64,000 nucleotides of DNA from RPQJ01 sp963732375 (GCA_963732375.1 CAVSZE010000015.1:62001-126000), one strand, 5' to 3'; shown: positions 1-9,304, numbered from the stretch's first letter. Program-made: numbers and translations. Notes: a model not told the origin generated them from the sequence alone.

Positions 1-337
1 TGCTGTTCAGGTTGCCGTAGCGGTCTATCTGCGCCGCCCCCAGGAACCCGACGTCGACCCTGCCGGCCTGCAGGTAGTAACTGAAGATCTCCGGCAGCGG
101 CACCACGCAGCTCGCCGTATCGGCAAGCTCCCCGTCGCCGATCGACAGCGGCAGGACCTCGGGTCGCGTGCCGATGGTGCCCGACTCGTAGATGAGCACG
201 ATGCCCGGTGCATGCGTAAGCCTGGCAAGGTTGCAGGCCGCGCTCGGCAGGCCGATGCCCACGAAGCACACGCAACGGTCCCAGAGCAGCCGCGCCGCGG
301 CCACGGTCATCATCTCGTCACGCGACCAGCCGCTCAT
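1..337 (-). CDS. CoA-transferase subunit B, partial (C-terminus beyond window)
   Basis: Second subunit of a class I CoA-transferase of the glutaconate/IpdAB-like branch; the pair would move CoA from a donor thioester to a carboxylic acid in the cytoplasm. About 112 residues are visible. The segment YESGTIG near residue 51 resembles the ESG motif that carries the catalytic glutamate in GctB-type subunits, and GFLGAAQIDRYGNLNS is a typical family segment. ATG at 337 overlaps the stop of subunit A by 4 bp (ATGA), so the two are translationally coupled. The retained ESG argues for true transferase activity rather than the ring hydrolase role of IpdB, but that is inference. The gene runs off the left edge of the window, which is not evidence of truncation in the genome. 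Confidence 0.88.
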   Translation of the reverse strand, partial: MSGWSRDEMMTVAAARLLWDRCVCFVGIGLPSAACNLARLTHAPGIVLIYESGTIGTRPEVLPLSIGDGELADTASCVVPLPEIFSYYLQAGRVDVGFLGAAQIDRYGNLNS

Positions 338-1182
338 GCCGCGCCTCCAAGGCTCGCCAGGAACCCGGCGTGGTCGCGGCTCTCGAGCACGTGCTGCCGC
401 ATCCACGCCTGGAATTCGTCGCGCTCGCGGGCGATGCTATCCCAGCGCTGGTAGAACGAGTTGTCCCGTCCGTAATACCCCTGCGCATAAGCGGGGTAGG
501 CGCCGCCCGGGCAGCTCGCCACCGCGCTCACGACCCAGTGTGGCAGCACGATCGAGTTCATCGCCGGCGGGAACGACTCGACGATTTCCTCCACCGTCAC
601 GACCAGCGACTTGGCTGCGAGCGCCGCTTCGCGCTGGGCACCGACGATACCGTGCAGGGCCACGTTGCCCTCGCGGTCGGCGCGCTGCGCATGCAGGATC
701 GTGGTGTCCGGGTTGATGGCCGGCACTGCCGCGAGCCGTTCGCCGGTGAACGGGCATTCGACACTGCGTATCCTCGGGTTCGCGTCCACCAGGTCGGTGC
801 CGATGTAACCGCGCAGCATGCCGAACGGCAATCGTGCGGCGCCGGCGCAATACGCCGCCGCCATGCCGGCGTGCGTGTGCTCATCGAGTTCCAGTGGCGT
901 CGGCCAGCCCTTCTCGACCGCGTCGCGCAGGCGATGCAGCGAGCCCACGCCCGGGTTGCCGCCCCACGAGAACGTCAGCCGGCTCGCGCAACCCATGCCG
1001 ATCATCTGGTCGTAGACGATGTCGGGCGTCATCCGCACCAGGTGCAGCCGACGCCTTGACTGACGGATGATCTCGTGTCCCGCCGCGAACGGAATCAGGT
1101 GAGTGAAGCCCTCGAGCGCGATGCACGAGCCGTCCGGCACGTACTGCTCAATCGCCGCGGCCAGCGAGAGGAACTGGGTCAT
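334..1182 (-). CDS. CoA-transferase subunit A
   Basis: A 282-residue alpha subunit of a class I CoA-transferase (GctA/IpdA-like), expected to form the active heteromer with the next gene. The N-terminus has the family pattern DGSCIALEGF followed by MTPDIVYDQMIGMG and a Gly-rich SWGGNPGVG. I chose ATG at 1182 because homology begins there (MTQFLSLAAAI) and it overlaps the dehydrogenase stop as ATGA; the open frame extends upstream only as a shadow of that gene. Both junctions of this gene are 4-bp overlaps, so aldehyde dehydrogenase, subunit A and subunit B form one coupled operon. The acid substrate cannot be read from the sequence; it is probably the product of the preceding dehydrogenase. 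Confidence 0.88.
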   Translation of the reverse strand: MTQFLSLAAAIEQYVPDGSCIALEGFTHLIPFAAGHEIIRQSRRRLHLVRMTPDIVYDQMIGMGCASRLTFSWGGNPGVGSLHRLRDAVEKGWPTPLELDEHTHAGMAAAYCAGAARLPFGMLRGYIGTDLVDANPRIRSVECPFTGERLAAVPAINPDTTILHAQRADREGNVALHGIVGAQREAALAAKSLVVTVEEIVESFPPAMNSIVLPHWVVSAVASCPGGAYPAYAQGYYGRDNSFYQRWDSIARERDEFQAWMRQHVLESRDHAGFLASLGGAA

Positions 1183-2753
1183 CCGTGCTCCACGACCGTG
1201 CGCGACTGCTCCCGCTGGTATTGCGCCAGGTAATAGAACGACGCAATCGCCTTGCCGGTGGAGCCCGACCCCTTCCAGCCGCCAAACGGCTGGTAGCCGG
1301 GCCACGCGCCGGTCGTCGCGCCCTGCGGACGATTGGCGTAGGTGACGCCCGACTCGATGTGTTCCTGGAACCACGGGACCTCGTCCGCCGCGCCGTAGAA
1401 GCCGGCGGTAAGCCCGAGATCGGAATCATTGGCCAGCGCCATGGCCTCATCGCGGCCTCGGAAGCGGTGCACCATCAGGATCGGCAGGAACATCTCGTGT
1501 CTCCACAGCCGATGGCTGAGCCCAGCCTCCGCGAACACTGGCTCGACGTAATAGCCGCGCCCGAGACCTCCTTCCCGCAGCTGACGGCCGCCCGCAAGGA
1601 AGCGCGCACCGCCGGTGCGCAGCTCGTCGACATAGCGAGCGTAGTTCGCGTACGCGGACGCATTGACGACAGGGCCGAGCCAGTTCTCACGCAGCAGCGG
1701 GTCACCGATGCGTATCGCGGCGATCAGGGCCGTAACCCGCTCGAGAAGCTCGCCAGCGACGGATTCCTCGACGTAGAGCCGTGACGCGGCCGAGCACTTC
1801 TGTCCGCCCATGCCGAAGGCCGAGCGGACGATGCCCTGCGCAGCGTGATCGAGGTTCGCCCGACCGGTGACGATGCAGGGATTCTTGCCGCCCATCTCGG
1901 CGATGCAGGGCCTGGGGTACGTGCCGCCGGCCATGCGGCCGAGAATGTGCATGCCCACGGCCGCGGAGCCGGTGAATGTGACGCCGGCAGTATGAGGATG
2001 CGAAACCAGCGCCTCGCCGGCCTCGCGCCCGCTGCCGGACAGGTAATTGAATACACCCTGGGGCAGGCCGGCGTCGCGCACGCAGTCGGCCAGCAGGCGA
2101 CCGGCCCAGGGTGTGTCACTCGCGCCCTTCGCTACGACCGTATTGCCGGTCACCAGCGCAGCGGCCACCGGACCGCCAGCCAACGCCAGCGGAAAGTTGA
2201 ACGGCGCGATCACCACCCACACGCCATGCGGCCGCATCACGCTGCGATTGCGCGAAACAAATCCCTCCAGCGGGTCGTTCGGCAGCGCCTGCTCGTAGCC
2301 CGCGTGCGCCTCGAAGTCGGCGGCATAGTGGCTGAAGAAATCCACCGTCTCCTGCGCTTCGCCGAGCGCCTCCATGCGGTTCTTGCCGACCTCGAGCGCG
2401 AGCGCGGCCGCGATCTCGTAGACGCGCTCCTGCATTACCTCGCCTACCCGCCTCACCAGGCGCACGCGCTCAGCCATCGACGCGGCGCGCCAGGCGGGAA
2501 ACGCCGCCCGCGCCGCCTGCATCGCTTGCTCGACGTGCGAACGGTCGGCGACCGCGAAATGCCCAAGGTTCATGTCGAGGTCGATCGGGCTCGGTCGCGG
2601 TGCCGTCACTGCAGCGGGCAGGTCGGCGCCGTCGATGAAAAGTTCGTGTGTCGCGCCAAGCTTCGAGCGCAGCGAAGCGAGCGCTGCCTCGAATCGCTGG
2701 TGCATCTCCTCCGGCGGATTGAACATGGTCGCGTACGTGAGGTGGAAGCTCAT
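1179..2753 (-). CDS. Aldehyde dehydrogenase (P5C/semialdehyde dehydrogenase-like)
   Basis: A 524-residue NAD(P)-dependent aldehyde dehydrogenase that oxidises an aldehyde to a carboxylate in the cytoplasm. Visible landmarks are APFNFPLALAGGPVAAALVTGN (Rossmann/substrate region, about residues 183-204), the general-base Glu286 in AEMGGKNP, the nucleophile Cys320 in GGQKCSA, and near the end QPFGGWKGSGSTGK. The last block and overall length are closest to L-glutamate-semialdehyde (1-pyrroline-5-carboxylate) dehydrogenases of the RocA/PruA type. Because it lies between an aminotransferase and a CoA-transferase, it more likely oxidises the aldehyde made by that aminotransferase than serves general proline breakdown; that is inference. 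ATG at 2753, 12 bp after the upstream stop. Confidence 0.9.
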   Translation of the reverse strand: MSFHLTYATMFNPPEEMHQRFEAALASLRSKLGATHELFIDGADLPAAVTAPRPSPIDLDMNLGHFAVADRSHVEQAMQAARAAFPAWRAASMAERVRLVRRVGEVMQERVYEIAAALALEVGKNRMEALGEAQETVDFFSHYAADFEAHAGYEQALPNDPLEGFVSRNRSVMRPHGVWVVIAPFNFPLALAGGPVAAALVTGNTVVAKGASDTPWAGRLLADCVRDAGLPQGVFNYLSGSGREAGEALVSHPHTAGVTFTGSAAVGMHILGRMAGGTYPRPCIAEMGGKNPCIVTGRANLDHAAQGIVRSAFGMGGQKCSAASRLYVEESVAGELLERVTALIAAIRIGDPLLRENWLGPVVNASAYANYARYVDELRTGGARFLAGGRQLREGGLGRGYYVEPVFAEAGLSHRLWRHEMFLPILMVHRFRGRDEAMALANDSDLGLTAGFYGAADEVPWFQEHIESGVTYANRPQGATTGAWPGYQPFGGWKGSGSTGKAIASFYYLAQYQREQSRTVVEHG

Positions 2754-2765
2754 GGAACGTCACCG

Positions 2766-4082
2766 TCAGCTGTGTGGAAAGAACTGCGCCAGGAGCCTGT
2801 CGAGCAGCGCGAGTGCGTCGGCGAGATCTTGCTCCTCGATCACGAGCGGTGGTGCAAGCAGGATCAGGTTGCCGCGAGTCGCAAACGACACGCCCTGCGC
2901 CATGGCGGCGTCGACGAGCGCGGTCAGCTCCGGGACGCCTTGCGGCCATGGAGCCAGCGGCTCACGGGTGGCCCGGCTCCGCACGAGTTCGACGACGGCA
3001 AACAATCCGTGCCCGCCGCGCACGTCGCCGATGACCGCATGCCGCACAGCCATCGCGTCGAGTTCTCGCTTCATCACTGCGCCCAGTCGCCTCGAGCGAT
3101 CGATCAGCCCTTCCGCCGCATAGGTCTCGAGCGCCGCCACGCCCGCTGCGCAGCAGAGCGGGTGGCCGCAATACGTGAGCCCGGTGTAGAGCATCTCGTG
3201 CTGCAAGGCCGCGGCGATCGGGCCCGACAGCACGACGGCGCCGAGCGGCAATGCCGCGCCTGTCAGCCCCTTTGCCAGTGTCATCATGTCCGGACGACTC
3301 GCCTCGCCATGGCGCTGCCAGGCAAACCACTCGCCGCAGCGGCCGAATGCGCTCATGACCTCGTCGGCGATCAGCGGCACGCCGGCCGCGCGGGTCGCGT
3401 CGCGCAACTCGGGCCAGAAATTGTCCGGCGCAACGATGCCGTTCGAACCCGCATTCGGTTCCATGATCACGGCGGCGACATTGCCCGGACCGAAGTGCGC
3501 AATTCGTTCCGCGACGGCTGCGGCCGCGCGCGACCCACACTCGGTATCATCGGCGCTGCCGAACGGGCAGCGATATCCATACGGCGGGTCTACGTGACTC
3601 ACCCCGAATGCATCCGGATCGACCTGCACCCGGGTGCGCGAGTCTCCGGACAGCGCCATCGCGAGATGGGTCGAGCCGTGATACGAACGGTCGCGGGCGA
3701 TCACCACGCCCCGCGGCCGCCGAGTCGCCTGCCGGGCGATCTTGACCGCGTGCTCATTGGCGTCCGCGCCACCGAGCGTAAAGAACACCCGACCACCGTC
3801 GAAGCCGGCGAGTTCGAGCAGGCGCGTCGCGAGCTCGGCGCGCGGCGCGGCGCCCCAGGCGCTCGTCACGAAGCACAGGTTCTCGGCCTGGGCGCGTATG
3901 GCCGCCACCAGCCTGGGGTGCTGGTGCCCCAGGTTGCTGCACTCCGCGAGGCTGCTCATGTCGAGCACCTCGTGCCCGTCCTCCAGCAGCAGTCGCGCGC
4001 CCTTCCCGCCCACCACGGTCGGGGCATTCCACTTCGACTGGACGCACCAGCTATGCAGGACCGATCGTCGCTCGGCGCTCAC
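2766..4082 (-). CDS. Class III PLP-dependent aminotransferase
   Basis: A 438-residue class III (omega-amino acid type) aminotransferase, first gene of the catabolic operon. The PLP lysine is Lys271 in MTLAKGLTGAALPLG, the cofactor aspartate is Asp240 in IADEVMSAFGRCGEW, and TLGGADANEHAVKIAR (about 102-117) is the usual phosphate-binding region. It should transfer a terminal amino group to a keto acid and release an aldehyde. The start is GTG at 4082 with GAGGTGA a few bases upstream. Next in line are aldehyde dehydrogenase and CoA-transferase, giving the sequence amine to aldehyde to acid to acyl-CoA. A 207-bp gap separates it from the divergent gene at 4290, so its promoter must lie there. 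The amine is not identified. Confidence 0.88.
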   Translation of the reverse strand: MSAERRSVLHSWCVQSKWNAPTVVGGKGARLLLEDGHEVLDMSSLAECSNLGHQHPRLVAAIRAQAENLCFVTSAWGAAPRAELATRLLELAGFDGGRVFFTLGGADANEHAVKIARQATRRPRGVVIARDRSYHGSTHLAMALSGDSRTRVQVDPDAFGVSHVDPPYGYRCPFGSADDTECGSRAAAAVAERIAHFGPGNVAAVIMEPNAGSNGIVAPDNFWPELRDATRAAGVPLIADEVMSAFGRCGEWFAWQRHGEASRPDMMTLAKGLTGAALPLGAVVLSGPIAAALQHEMLYTGLTYCGHPLCCAAGVAALETYAAEGLIDRSRRLGAVMKRELDAMAVRHAVIGDVRGGHGLFAVVELVRSRATREPLAPWPQGVPELTALVDAAMAQGVSFATRGNLILLAPPLVIEEQDLADALALLDRLLAQFFPHS

Positions 4083-4289
4083 GTGTCACCTCGGAAACGG
4101 ACCGCAACGGTCACGCGCGATCGTGGCCGGAAAGATGTGCCGCTCGGCAATTCTACGACGCCGCTGTCCGCCATTGGCAGCATCACCGGAGCAAAACGCC
4201 CTGAACCCGGGAATCCGCTTGCAGAGAATGCGGCGCAGGACGATATTGGCAGCCGGGGGATCGGGGGAAACTGGCCAGGGAGTAGTCTC

Positions 4290-5600
4290 ATGTCAAGCCG
4301 TGAACAATGGATGCTGGCGGCATTCGCCGCATTCGTCATCGCCATGCCTTCCGTCGCCTCGGCACAGGCTCCGCCGAAGCAGGTCGTCAAGCCACCTGTC
4401 TCGCAGGCGTGGATCGACGTCGCAACGTTTTCCGGGTTCGGCATGGGTGGAGGCATGGGGCAAGGCATGATGAATGCCACGCTGGGCGCAATGATGGGTG
4501 GCGGCCAGAATGCGCGGGCGGAATTCGGCTACACACAGGTCGGAACGTCCGGGCGCTGGATGGACGTGACGCTGTACACCAGCCGCAACCCGAACCTGCA
4601 GCAAGCGCTGCAGAACGTACCGGAGGCGACCGGACTCGCACCGACACTCAAGCTGGAGACTCCCGACAAGCCGAAGCCAGCGCCGAGGGTCGATGACGAG
4701 TCGCCAACCGATTACGCGTCGGAACCGCCGAAGGGCAAGCTCATCATGTACTGGGGCTGCTCCGAGACAGTTCGTCCCGGCCAGCCGAAGGTGGTCAACC
4801 TCGAGACCGCGACGATCGCGGAGCTGGGCAAATTCTTCGAGTCCAGGCATGCGACACAGCGTGGTGCCCACGCAACCGCGGGCCGCCCGGTCTGGCCGAA
4901 CAAGGAAGACCACAGGACATTTCCCGCCGGTGCGTCGATCGTGGGCCAGCACGCATATTCCGGCGACGGTGTGCCGGAGAGCTTCAAGTTCTCCATTCCG
5001 GCAGCGCAGGACATCATGCCGGAGATCAAGATCAGGCAGGCCGAGCAGCCGGGCTACGTCCAGCTGGAATGGAACGCGATTCCGACTGCCCGCGCCTACT
5101 TCCTGGGCAGCATGGGATCGTTGCCAGGCGAGGAAGCCGGAATGGTGATATGGACGTCGAGCGAACTGCCCGACAGTGGCTTCGGCCTGTTCGATTACCA
5201 GACCAATTCCGCGGTGGACAAGTGGCTCAAGGACAAGGTCCTGCTGCCCCCGACGACCACCAGGTGCGCGATACCGAAGGCCGCCGCCGCACAGGGCATG
5301 TTGCGGGCCATCGCCTACGGCACCGACCTGAACATGGCCTATCCGCCCCGCCCGACCGACCCGACGATCGCGTGGGAGCCGGAGTGGAACGTCAAGCTGC
5401 GGGTCAAGTCGATGACGACGACCATGATGGGGATGCCCGATGGGGCCGGCATGCCGGGCGCCAGTGAAGGCGACGGCGAAGGCATGACCGACGCGCCGCC
5501 GCCGGGCGCGGATGCCCCAGCCCCGACCGATGACAAGAAGAAAAAGAAGAAATCCTGGAACCCGCTCGAAATCCTGAAGGACGTGGTGCCGGGCGGCTGA
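4290..5600 (+). CDS. Exported protein of unknown function, Gly/Met-rich N-terminus
   Basis: A 436-residue protein I do not recognise. ATG at 4290 follows AGGGAG and begins a clear signal peptide ending near VASAQA (about residues 19-26), so it is probably periplasmic or surface-exposed. After the signal comes a Gly/Met-rich stretch (FGMGGGMGQGMMNATLGAMMGGG region, about 50-72), then a mixed alpha/beta body with KLIMYWGCSETVRPGQP near 150, and a low-complexity acidic/Pro tail ending with six lysines and SWNPLEILKDVVPGG. The stop is followed by a 33-bp gap to the convergent molybdopterin gene. An open frame extends far upstream to 1845 but is antisense to the aminotransferase operon and is not part of this gene. 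Confidence 0.8.
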   Translation: MSSREQWMLAAFAAFVIAMPSVASAQAPPKQVVKPPVSQAWIDVATFSGFGMGGGMGQGMMNATLGAMMGGGQNARAEFGYTQVGTSGRWMDVTLYTSRNPNLQQALQNVPEATGLAPTLKLETPDKPKPAPRVDDESPTDYASEPPKGKLIMYWGCSETVRPGQPKVVNLETATIAELGKFFESRHATQRGAHATAGRPVWPNKEDHRTFPAGASIVGQHAYSGDGVPESFKFSIPAAQDIMPEIKIRQAEQPGYVQLEWNAIPTARAYFLGSMGSLPGEEAGMVIWTSSELPDSGFGLFDYQTNSAVDKWLKDKVLLPPTTTRCAIPKAAAAQGMLRAIAYGTDLNMAYPPRPTDPTIAWEPEWNVKLRVKSMTTTMMGMPDGAGMPGASEGDGEGMTDAPPPGADAPAPTDDKKKKKKSWNPLEILKDVVPGG

Positions 5601-5633
5601 CACCGCCAATGCGGCCACTCGCTCGCCTGGCGA

Positions 5634-7868
5634 TCAGGCGAGTGTCGACGCGTCCGCGAGCTCGACGGTCACCGGCGTACCGTTCAGCACTGCCGTGCCC
5701 GTCAACGCGTCGACTTTCTGGTCGTCGATCACGTCGTTGATGCTGACACCGGGACTGCGCGCTGCGACCGCGAGCCTCGATCCCGGCCGGTCATGGCCCC
5801 AGCCGTGCGGCAGGCTGACCACGCCCGGCATCACGTCGGCCGTGACCTCCGCCGCCACCTGCACCACACCGACGCGCGAACGCAGACTGACTACCTGGCC
5901 ATCCGCGATCCCGCGCCGCGAAGCGTCGTCGGGATGGATCATCAACGTGCAGCGCGGCTTGCCCTTCACCAGCCGATGGCTGTTATGGAGCCAGGAATTG
6001 TTGCTGCGCACGTGCCTGCGGCCTATCAGCATGAGTTCAGGGACCGGCTCCGCCAGGCTCTGCGCGGCTCGGACGAGGTCAGCAACGTAAGGTGCCGGCG
6101 CGAGCCGGATGCGTCGGTCCGGCGTCGCGAGCCGCCGTGACAGGCAAGGCTCGAGCGGTCCGAGGTCGACTCCGTGAGGCGATGCGCGCAGCCGTGCGAC
6201 GCCGAGCCCCTGCGGGCGGCGATCCGCGGCCTCCAGTTGCCGACGCATGGCGGCGAATCCCGGCAGTCGGGCCAGCAACCCCAGCGCCCCGCGGTTTTCA
6301 TGCCCATAGCGGCCAGTGCGCAGCATCCAGTCGATGACGCCGTCCGGCCCGAGCCGGCGCGCGACCATCCCGCGCGCGAGCGCGACATTCCTCCCTACCC
6401 CCGGTCGAGTCCGCAGCCGCACTGCAAGCTCGGCAAGGATCTCGTGATCGTGCATGGAGCCATCTGGCGGAGCGAATAGCGCGGGTGCGTACTTGGCGAC
6501 GTTGCGCACCGCGAAGCCGGCCAGCGCGACATCGTAGTGGCCGTGCTCGAGCGGGCTCGTCGGCGGCAGGACCAGGTGTGCGTGGCGTGTGGTCTCGTTG
6601 ATGTACGGATCGAGCGACACCATGAACTCGAGATCCTCGAAGGCGCGATCCAGCTGGCGCCCGTTCGGTGTCGACAACACCGGGTTGCCCGCGACCGTAA
6701 TCAGCGCCCGGACCTGTCCCGGCCCGTCGGTAAGGATCTCCTCCGCCAGCGCGGCGACCGGCAGCTCGTTGCCGAATTCAGGAAGACCCCTGACCCGCGA
6801 GCGAAACCGGTCGTAGTGGCCCGTCGCGCCATAGGCGCGCGTCAGGTCCACGGCCGGTTCGGCGAACATCATGCCGCCCTCGGCATCCATGTGCCGCGTC
6901 AGCAGGTTGAGGCAATAGATAAGCCACAGGGTCAGGCCGCCGAACTCCTGAGTGCAGGCGCCCACCCGCCCGTAGACCAGCGCGCGCGGCTCCGCCGCGA
7001 TGTCCCGGGCAAGCGCCGAGATGCGCTCGGCCGGGATACCGGTACGCGCAGCAAGCTGCCCGGCGTCGAACGCGCTCACTGCCTCGCGCAGCTGCTCTAT
7101 GCCGTCGACCTGCGCGTCGAGGTGCCCTGCTTTCACCGCGCCGTCCGCAAAAACCTGCTTGATCAGGGCCAGCAACAGGAATACGTCAGTGCCCGGACGG
7201 ATTGGCAGGTACTCGTCGGCGATCAGGGCCGACTCGGTCCGGCGCGGATCGACGACCACGAACCGCCCGCCCCTCGCCCTGAGCGCCTCGACGCGCCGCG
7301 CGAAACCCGGCGCGCCCATGATCGAGCCACCCGAGGCCACTGGATTTCCGCCGATGCAGACGAAGAGCTGCGTGCGGTCCACGTCGGGCACAGGTATCAG
7401 GAACTGGTGACCGAACATCTGCTGCGACGCCATCATGTGAGGCAGCTGGTCGACGCTGGTGGCCGAGTAGAGATTGCGCGTACGCACCGAGCGAATGAAG
7501 TCGCCGATGCCGAGCATCGCGCCGAGATTGTGCACCACCGGGTTTCCGGCATAGATGGCAACCGAGTCGTTGCCGTGACGCTGACGTACCTCGCCGATGC
7601 GGCGCTCCACCTCGGCAAACGCATCCGGCCAGGAAATCTCGGTCCATCCGTCAGCCGTGCGCCGCATCGGCCGGCGCAAGCGGTCCGGGTCCTCGTGGAT
7701 GTCCTTCAACGCAACGGCCTTCGGGCAGATGTGCCCCTGGCTCAGGACGTCATCGTGGTCCGGCTTTATCGAAAGCACCTGGCCGTCACGGTGCTCGATG
7801 ACGATACCGCACATCGCCTCGCAGATCGGGCAGGTGCGGTGATGAAGCAGCCGTTCCGTCATCGCCAC
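5634..7868 (-). CDS. Molybdopterin-dependent oxidoreductase (DMSO reductase family)
   Basis: A 744-residue catalytic subunit of the DMSO-reductase family, expected to bind bis-molybdopterin guanine dinucleotide and one 4Fe-4S cluster. Cluster ligands are Cys13, Cys16, Cys20 and Cys48 (CPICEAMC and HICPK), the spacing of formate dehydrogenase/nitrate reductase-type enzymes. Further family segments are YSATSVDQLPHM, FVCIGGNPVASGGS, VVDPRRTESA and the C-terminal MPT-binding region SLPHGWGHD. No Tat signal is visible, so it is probably cytoplasmic. No electron-transfer partner lies nearby; such stand-alone enzymes are common in aerobic proteobacteria and mostly uncharacterised. The start could be ATG 7868 or the ATG two codons later. 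The gene upstream ends 17 bp away on the same strand. Confidence 0.88.
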   Translation of the reverse strand: MAMTERLLHHRTCPICEAMCGIVIEHRDGQVLSIKPDHDDVLSQGHICPKAVALKDIHEDPDRLRRPMRRTADGWTEISWPDAFAEVERRIGEVRQRHGNDSVAIYAGNPVVHNLGAMLGIGDFIRSVRTRNLYSATSVDQLPHMMASQQMFGHQFLIPVPDVDRTQLFVCIGGNPVASGGSIMGAPGFARRVEALRARGGRFVVVDPRRTESALIADEYLPIRPGTDVFLLLALIKQVFADGAVKAGHLDAQVDGIEQLREAVSAFDAGQLAARTGIPAERISALARDIAAEPRALVYGRVGACTQEFGGLTLWLIYCLNLLTRHMDAEGGMMFAEPAVDLTRAYGATGHYDRFRSRVRGLPEFGNELPVAALAEEILTDGPGQVRALITVAGNPVLSTPNGRQLDRAFEDLEFMVSLDPYINETTRHAHLVLPPTSPLEHGHYDVALAGFAVRNVAKYAPALFAPPDGSMHDHEILAELAVRLRTRPGVGRNVALARGMVARRLGPDGVIDWMLRTGRYGHENRGALGLLARLPGFAAMRRQLEAADRRPQGLGVARLRASPHGVDLGPLEPCLSRRLATPDRRIRLAPAPYVADLVRAAQSLAEPVPELMLIGRRHVRSNNSWLHNSHRLVKGKPRCTLMIHPDDASRRGIADGQVVSLRSRVGVVQVAAEVTADVMPGVVSLPHGWGHDRPGSRLAVAARSPGVSINDVIDDQKVDALTGTAVLNGTPVTVELADASTLA

Positions 7869-7885
7869 GCCGGGTCAGCCTGCGG

Positions 7886-9304
7886 TCAGGCCCGGCGGCG
7901 CCGGCGTGCGAGCGCGAGGCCGCCGAACAACAGCAGCATCCCCGGCGCGACCGCCCCGCCGCCCTGGTTCTTCTTCTTCTGGCCACAAGTCGTGTTGCCG
8001 GACACCTTCTCGCCGGTCGCACTGTAGTGGAACAGTGTTCCCTGTCCGCACTTCCCGCCGCCCAGGGTGACACCGACGAAAGTCGTGGCATCGAGTTGCA
8101 GCAGCGGACCGTTCGGGATAGATCCCTCGTCCCCGTTGAAACTGTAGAGCGTGGTGAACCCGGTGCCGTCGCGTGCGATCGAGTAGATCGTCCCGAGGGT
8201 CGTCGTCGTACCGCTCGAGTTCGTGCCTCCGCTTGCTGTCGTGCCATAGAGCAGCGAATCGCTAGCGACGATCAACGCGCCCGACGGAGCGGCGCCGCCA
8301 GCACCATCGAATTCGTGTCTTACCTCGAACACCAGGCCAGTCAGATTGATCGAGAACAGCGTGCCGAGTCCGTTCGTGCCGCCTGCGCTGGCCACCCCGT
8401 AGAGGTATCCATTCCCGCCATCGGTCAGGCCGACGAGTGGCGTGGCGCCATCGGCGTTGCCGAACGGACTGCTGTCAGAGGTGGCAGTGAACTCGTGCAC
8501 GACCTCGAAGCCGGTGCCGTCCATGAGGATACGGTAGATTGTGCCGCGCCCGGCGGTGCCACCGACAGAAGCCGCACCGTAGAGGTAGCTACCCACCTGC
8601 AGAAGCCTGCCAATCGGGTTCGAGCCACCTACATTCTTGACGACGTTGTCGCTCGCTGTGGAGGTGACCGGCCCGAACTCGTGCAGCTTGGCGAAGTCGG
8701 TGCCGTCCCGCTTCACGCGGAAAATAACACCGGTACCAAAAGAACCGCCAGCGCGTGTCGTACCGTACAGGTAGCCGTCGCTTCCTTCTATCAGTGGAGT
8801 CTCAGGGTATGCCCCGTCAGCGTTAATCGGGTTGCCATTGACGTTGACCTGCGAGTAGACCCCGAAGCCATGCAGCGTCGTGTACCCCGTGCCGTCGTAC
8901 CCAACTCGGTAGAGAGAGCCCGTCGTGAAAGCAACCGTCCGCAGGCCCAGGCGAGTCGAGCCGTAGAGCAACCCGTCACTGCCCTGCAGCAAGCCGGCCT
9001 TGGGCGCGTAACCATCGTCGATGGTCATCTGGTAAATCGTCGTCACCGACGAGCCGTCGACCGTGGATCGGTATATGAGCCCGCCAGCCACACGGGTGTT
9101 CGACGCGGACGTCCCGAACAGGCCGCCGTCCGGACCCTGCACGATGCCACCGTTCGGGACCGAACCATTGAATGCGAATACCGTGGACACTGCCGGCGTG
9201 GCTTGCCCGAATGCGACGGCCGAGGCCGTGAGCAACCAGGCTGCAAGCGCGGCGTGGGACAGGCGGAAGAACTTGAACGACTGCACTCGGCGCATCGACG
9301 ACAT
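7886..9304 (-). CDS. Gloeo/Verruco-type tandem repeat protein with C-terminal sorting-like tail
   Basis: A 472-residue secreted protein built from repeated units of the form DGxLYGTTxxGGxxxxGTIYxixxDGTxF, recognisable as the Gloeo/Verruco (TIGR03803-like) repeat. Units include DGYLYGTTRAGG, NGYLYGVASAGG and DSLLYGTTASGG and fill nearly the whole chain after a signal peptide (FRLSHAALAAWLLTASAVAFGQ). The C-terminus is Cys-Gly, a Lys-rich spacer, then GGGAVAPGMLLLFGGLALA and a run of arginines: a Gly-rich motif, transmembrane helix and basic end, as in GlyGly-CTERM and related sorting signals. I chose ATG at 9304 because GGAG lies about 12 bases upstream and the signal peptide starts just after; ATG 9295 is also possible. 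It is divergent from the ABC-F gene. The function of the family is unknown. Confidence 0.82.
   Translation of the reverse strand: MSSMRRVQSFKFFRLSHAALAAWLLTASAVAFGQATPAVSTVFAFNGSVPNGGIVQGPDGGLFGTSASNTRVAGGLIYRSTVDGSSVTTIYQMTIDDGYAPKAGLLQGSDGLLYGSTRLGLRTVAFTTGSLYRVGYDGTGYTTLHGFGVYSQVNVNGNPINADGAYPETPLIEGSDGYLYGTTRAGGSFGTGVIFRVKRDGTDFAKLHEFGPVTSTASDNVVKNVGGSNPIGRLLQVGSYLYGAASVGGTAGRGTIYRILMDGTGFEVVHEFTATSDSSPFGNADGATPLVGLTDGGNGYLYGVASAGGTNGLGTLFSINLTGLVFEVRHEFDGAGGAAPSGALIVASDSLLYGTTASGGTNSSGTTTTLGTIYSIARDGTGFTTLYSFNGDEGSIPNGPLLQLDATTFVGVTLGGGKCGQGTLFHYSATGEKVSGNTTCGQKKKNQGGGAVAPGMLLLFGGLALARRRRRA

Noticed and set aside
1845..4289. Long plus-strand open frame joined in frame to the exported protein at 4290
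   Set aside because: It is antisense to the aldehyde dehydrogenase and aminotransferase, has Arg/His-rich shadow composition, and the real protein has its own ribosome-binding site and signal peptide at 4290.
4293..5618. 441-codon minus-strand open frame opposite the exported protein
   Set aside because: Arg/His-rich, no ribosome-binding site and no family pattern; explained by the codon bias of the plus-strand gene.
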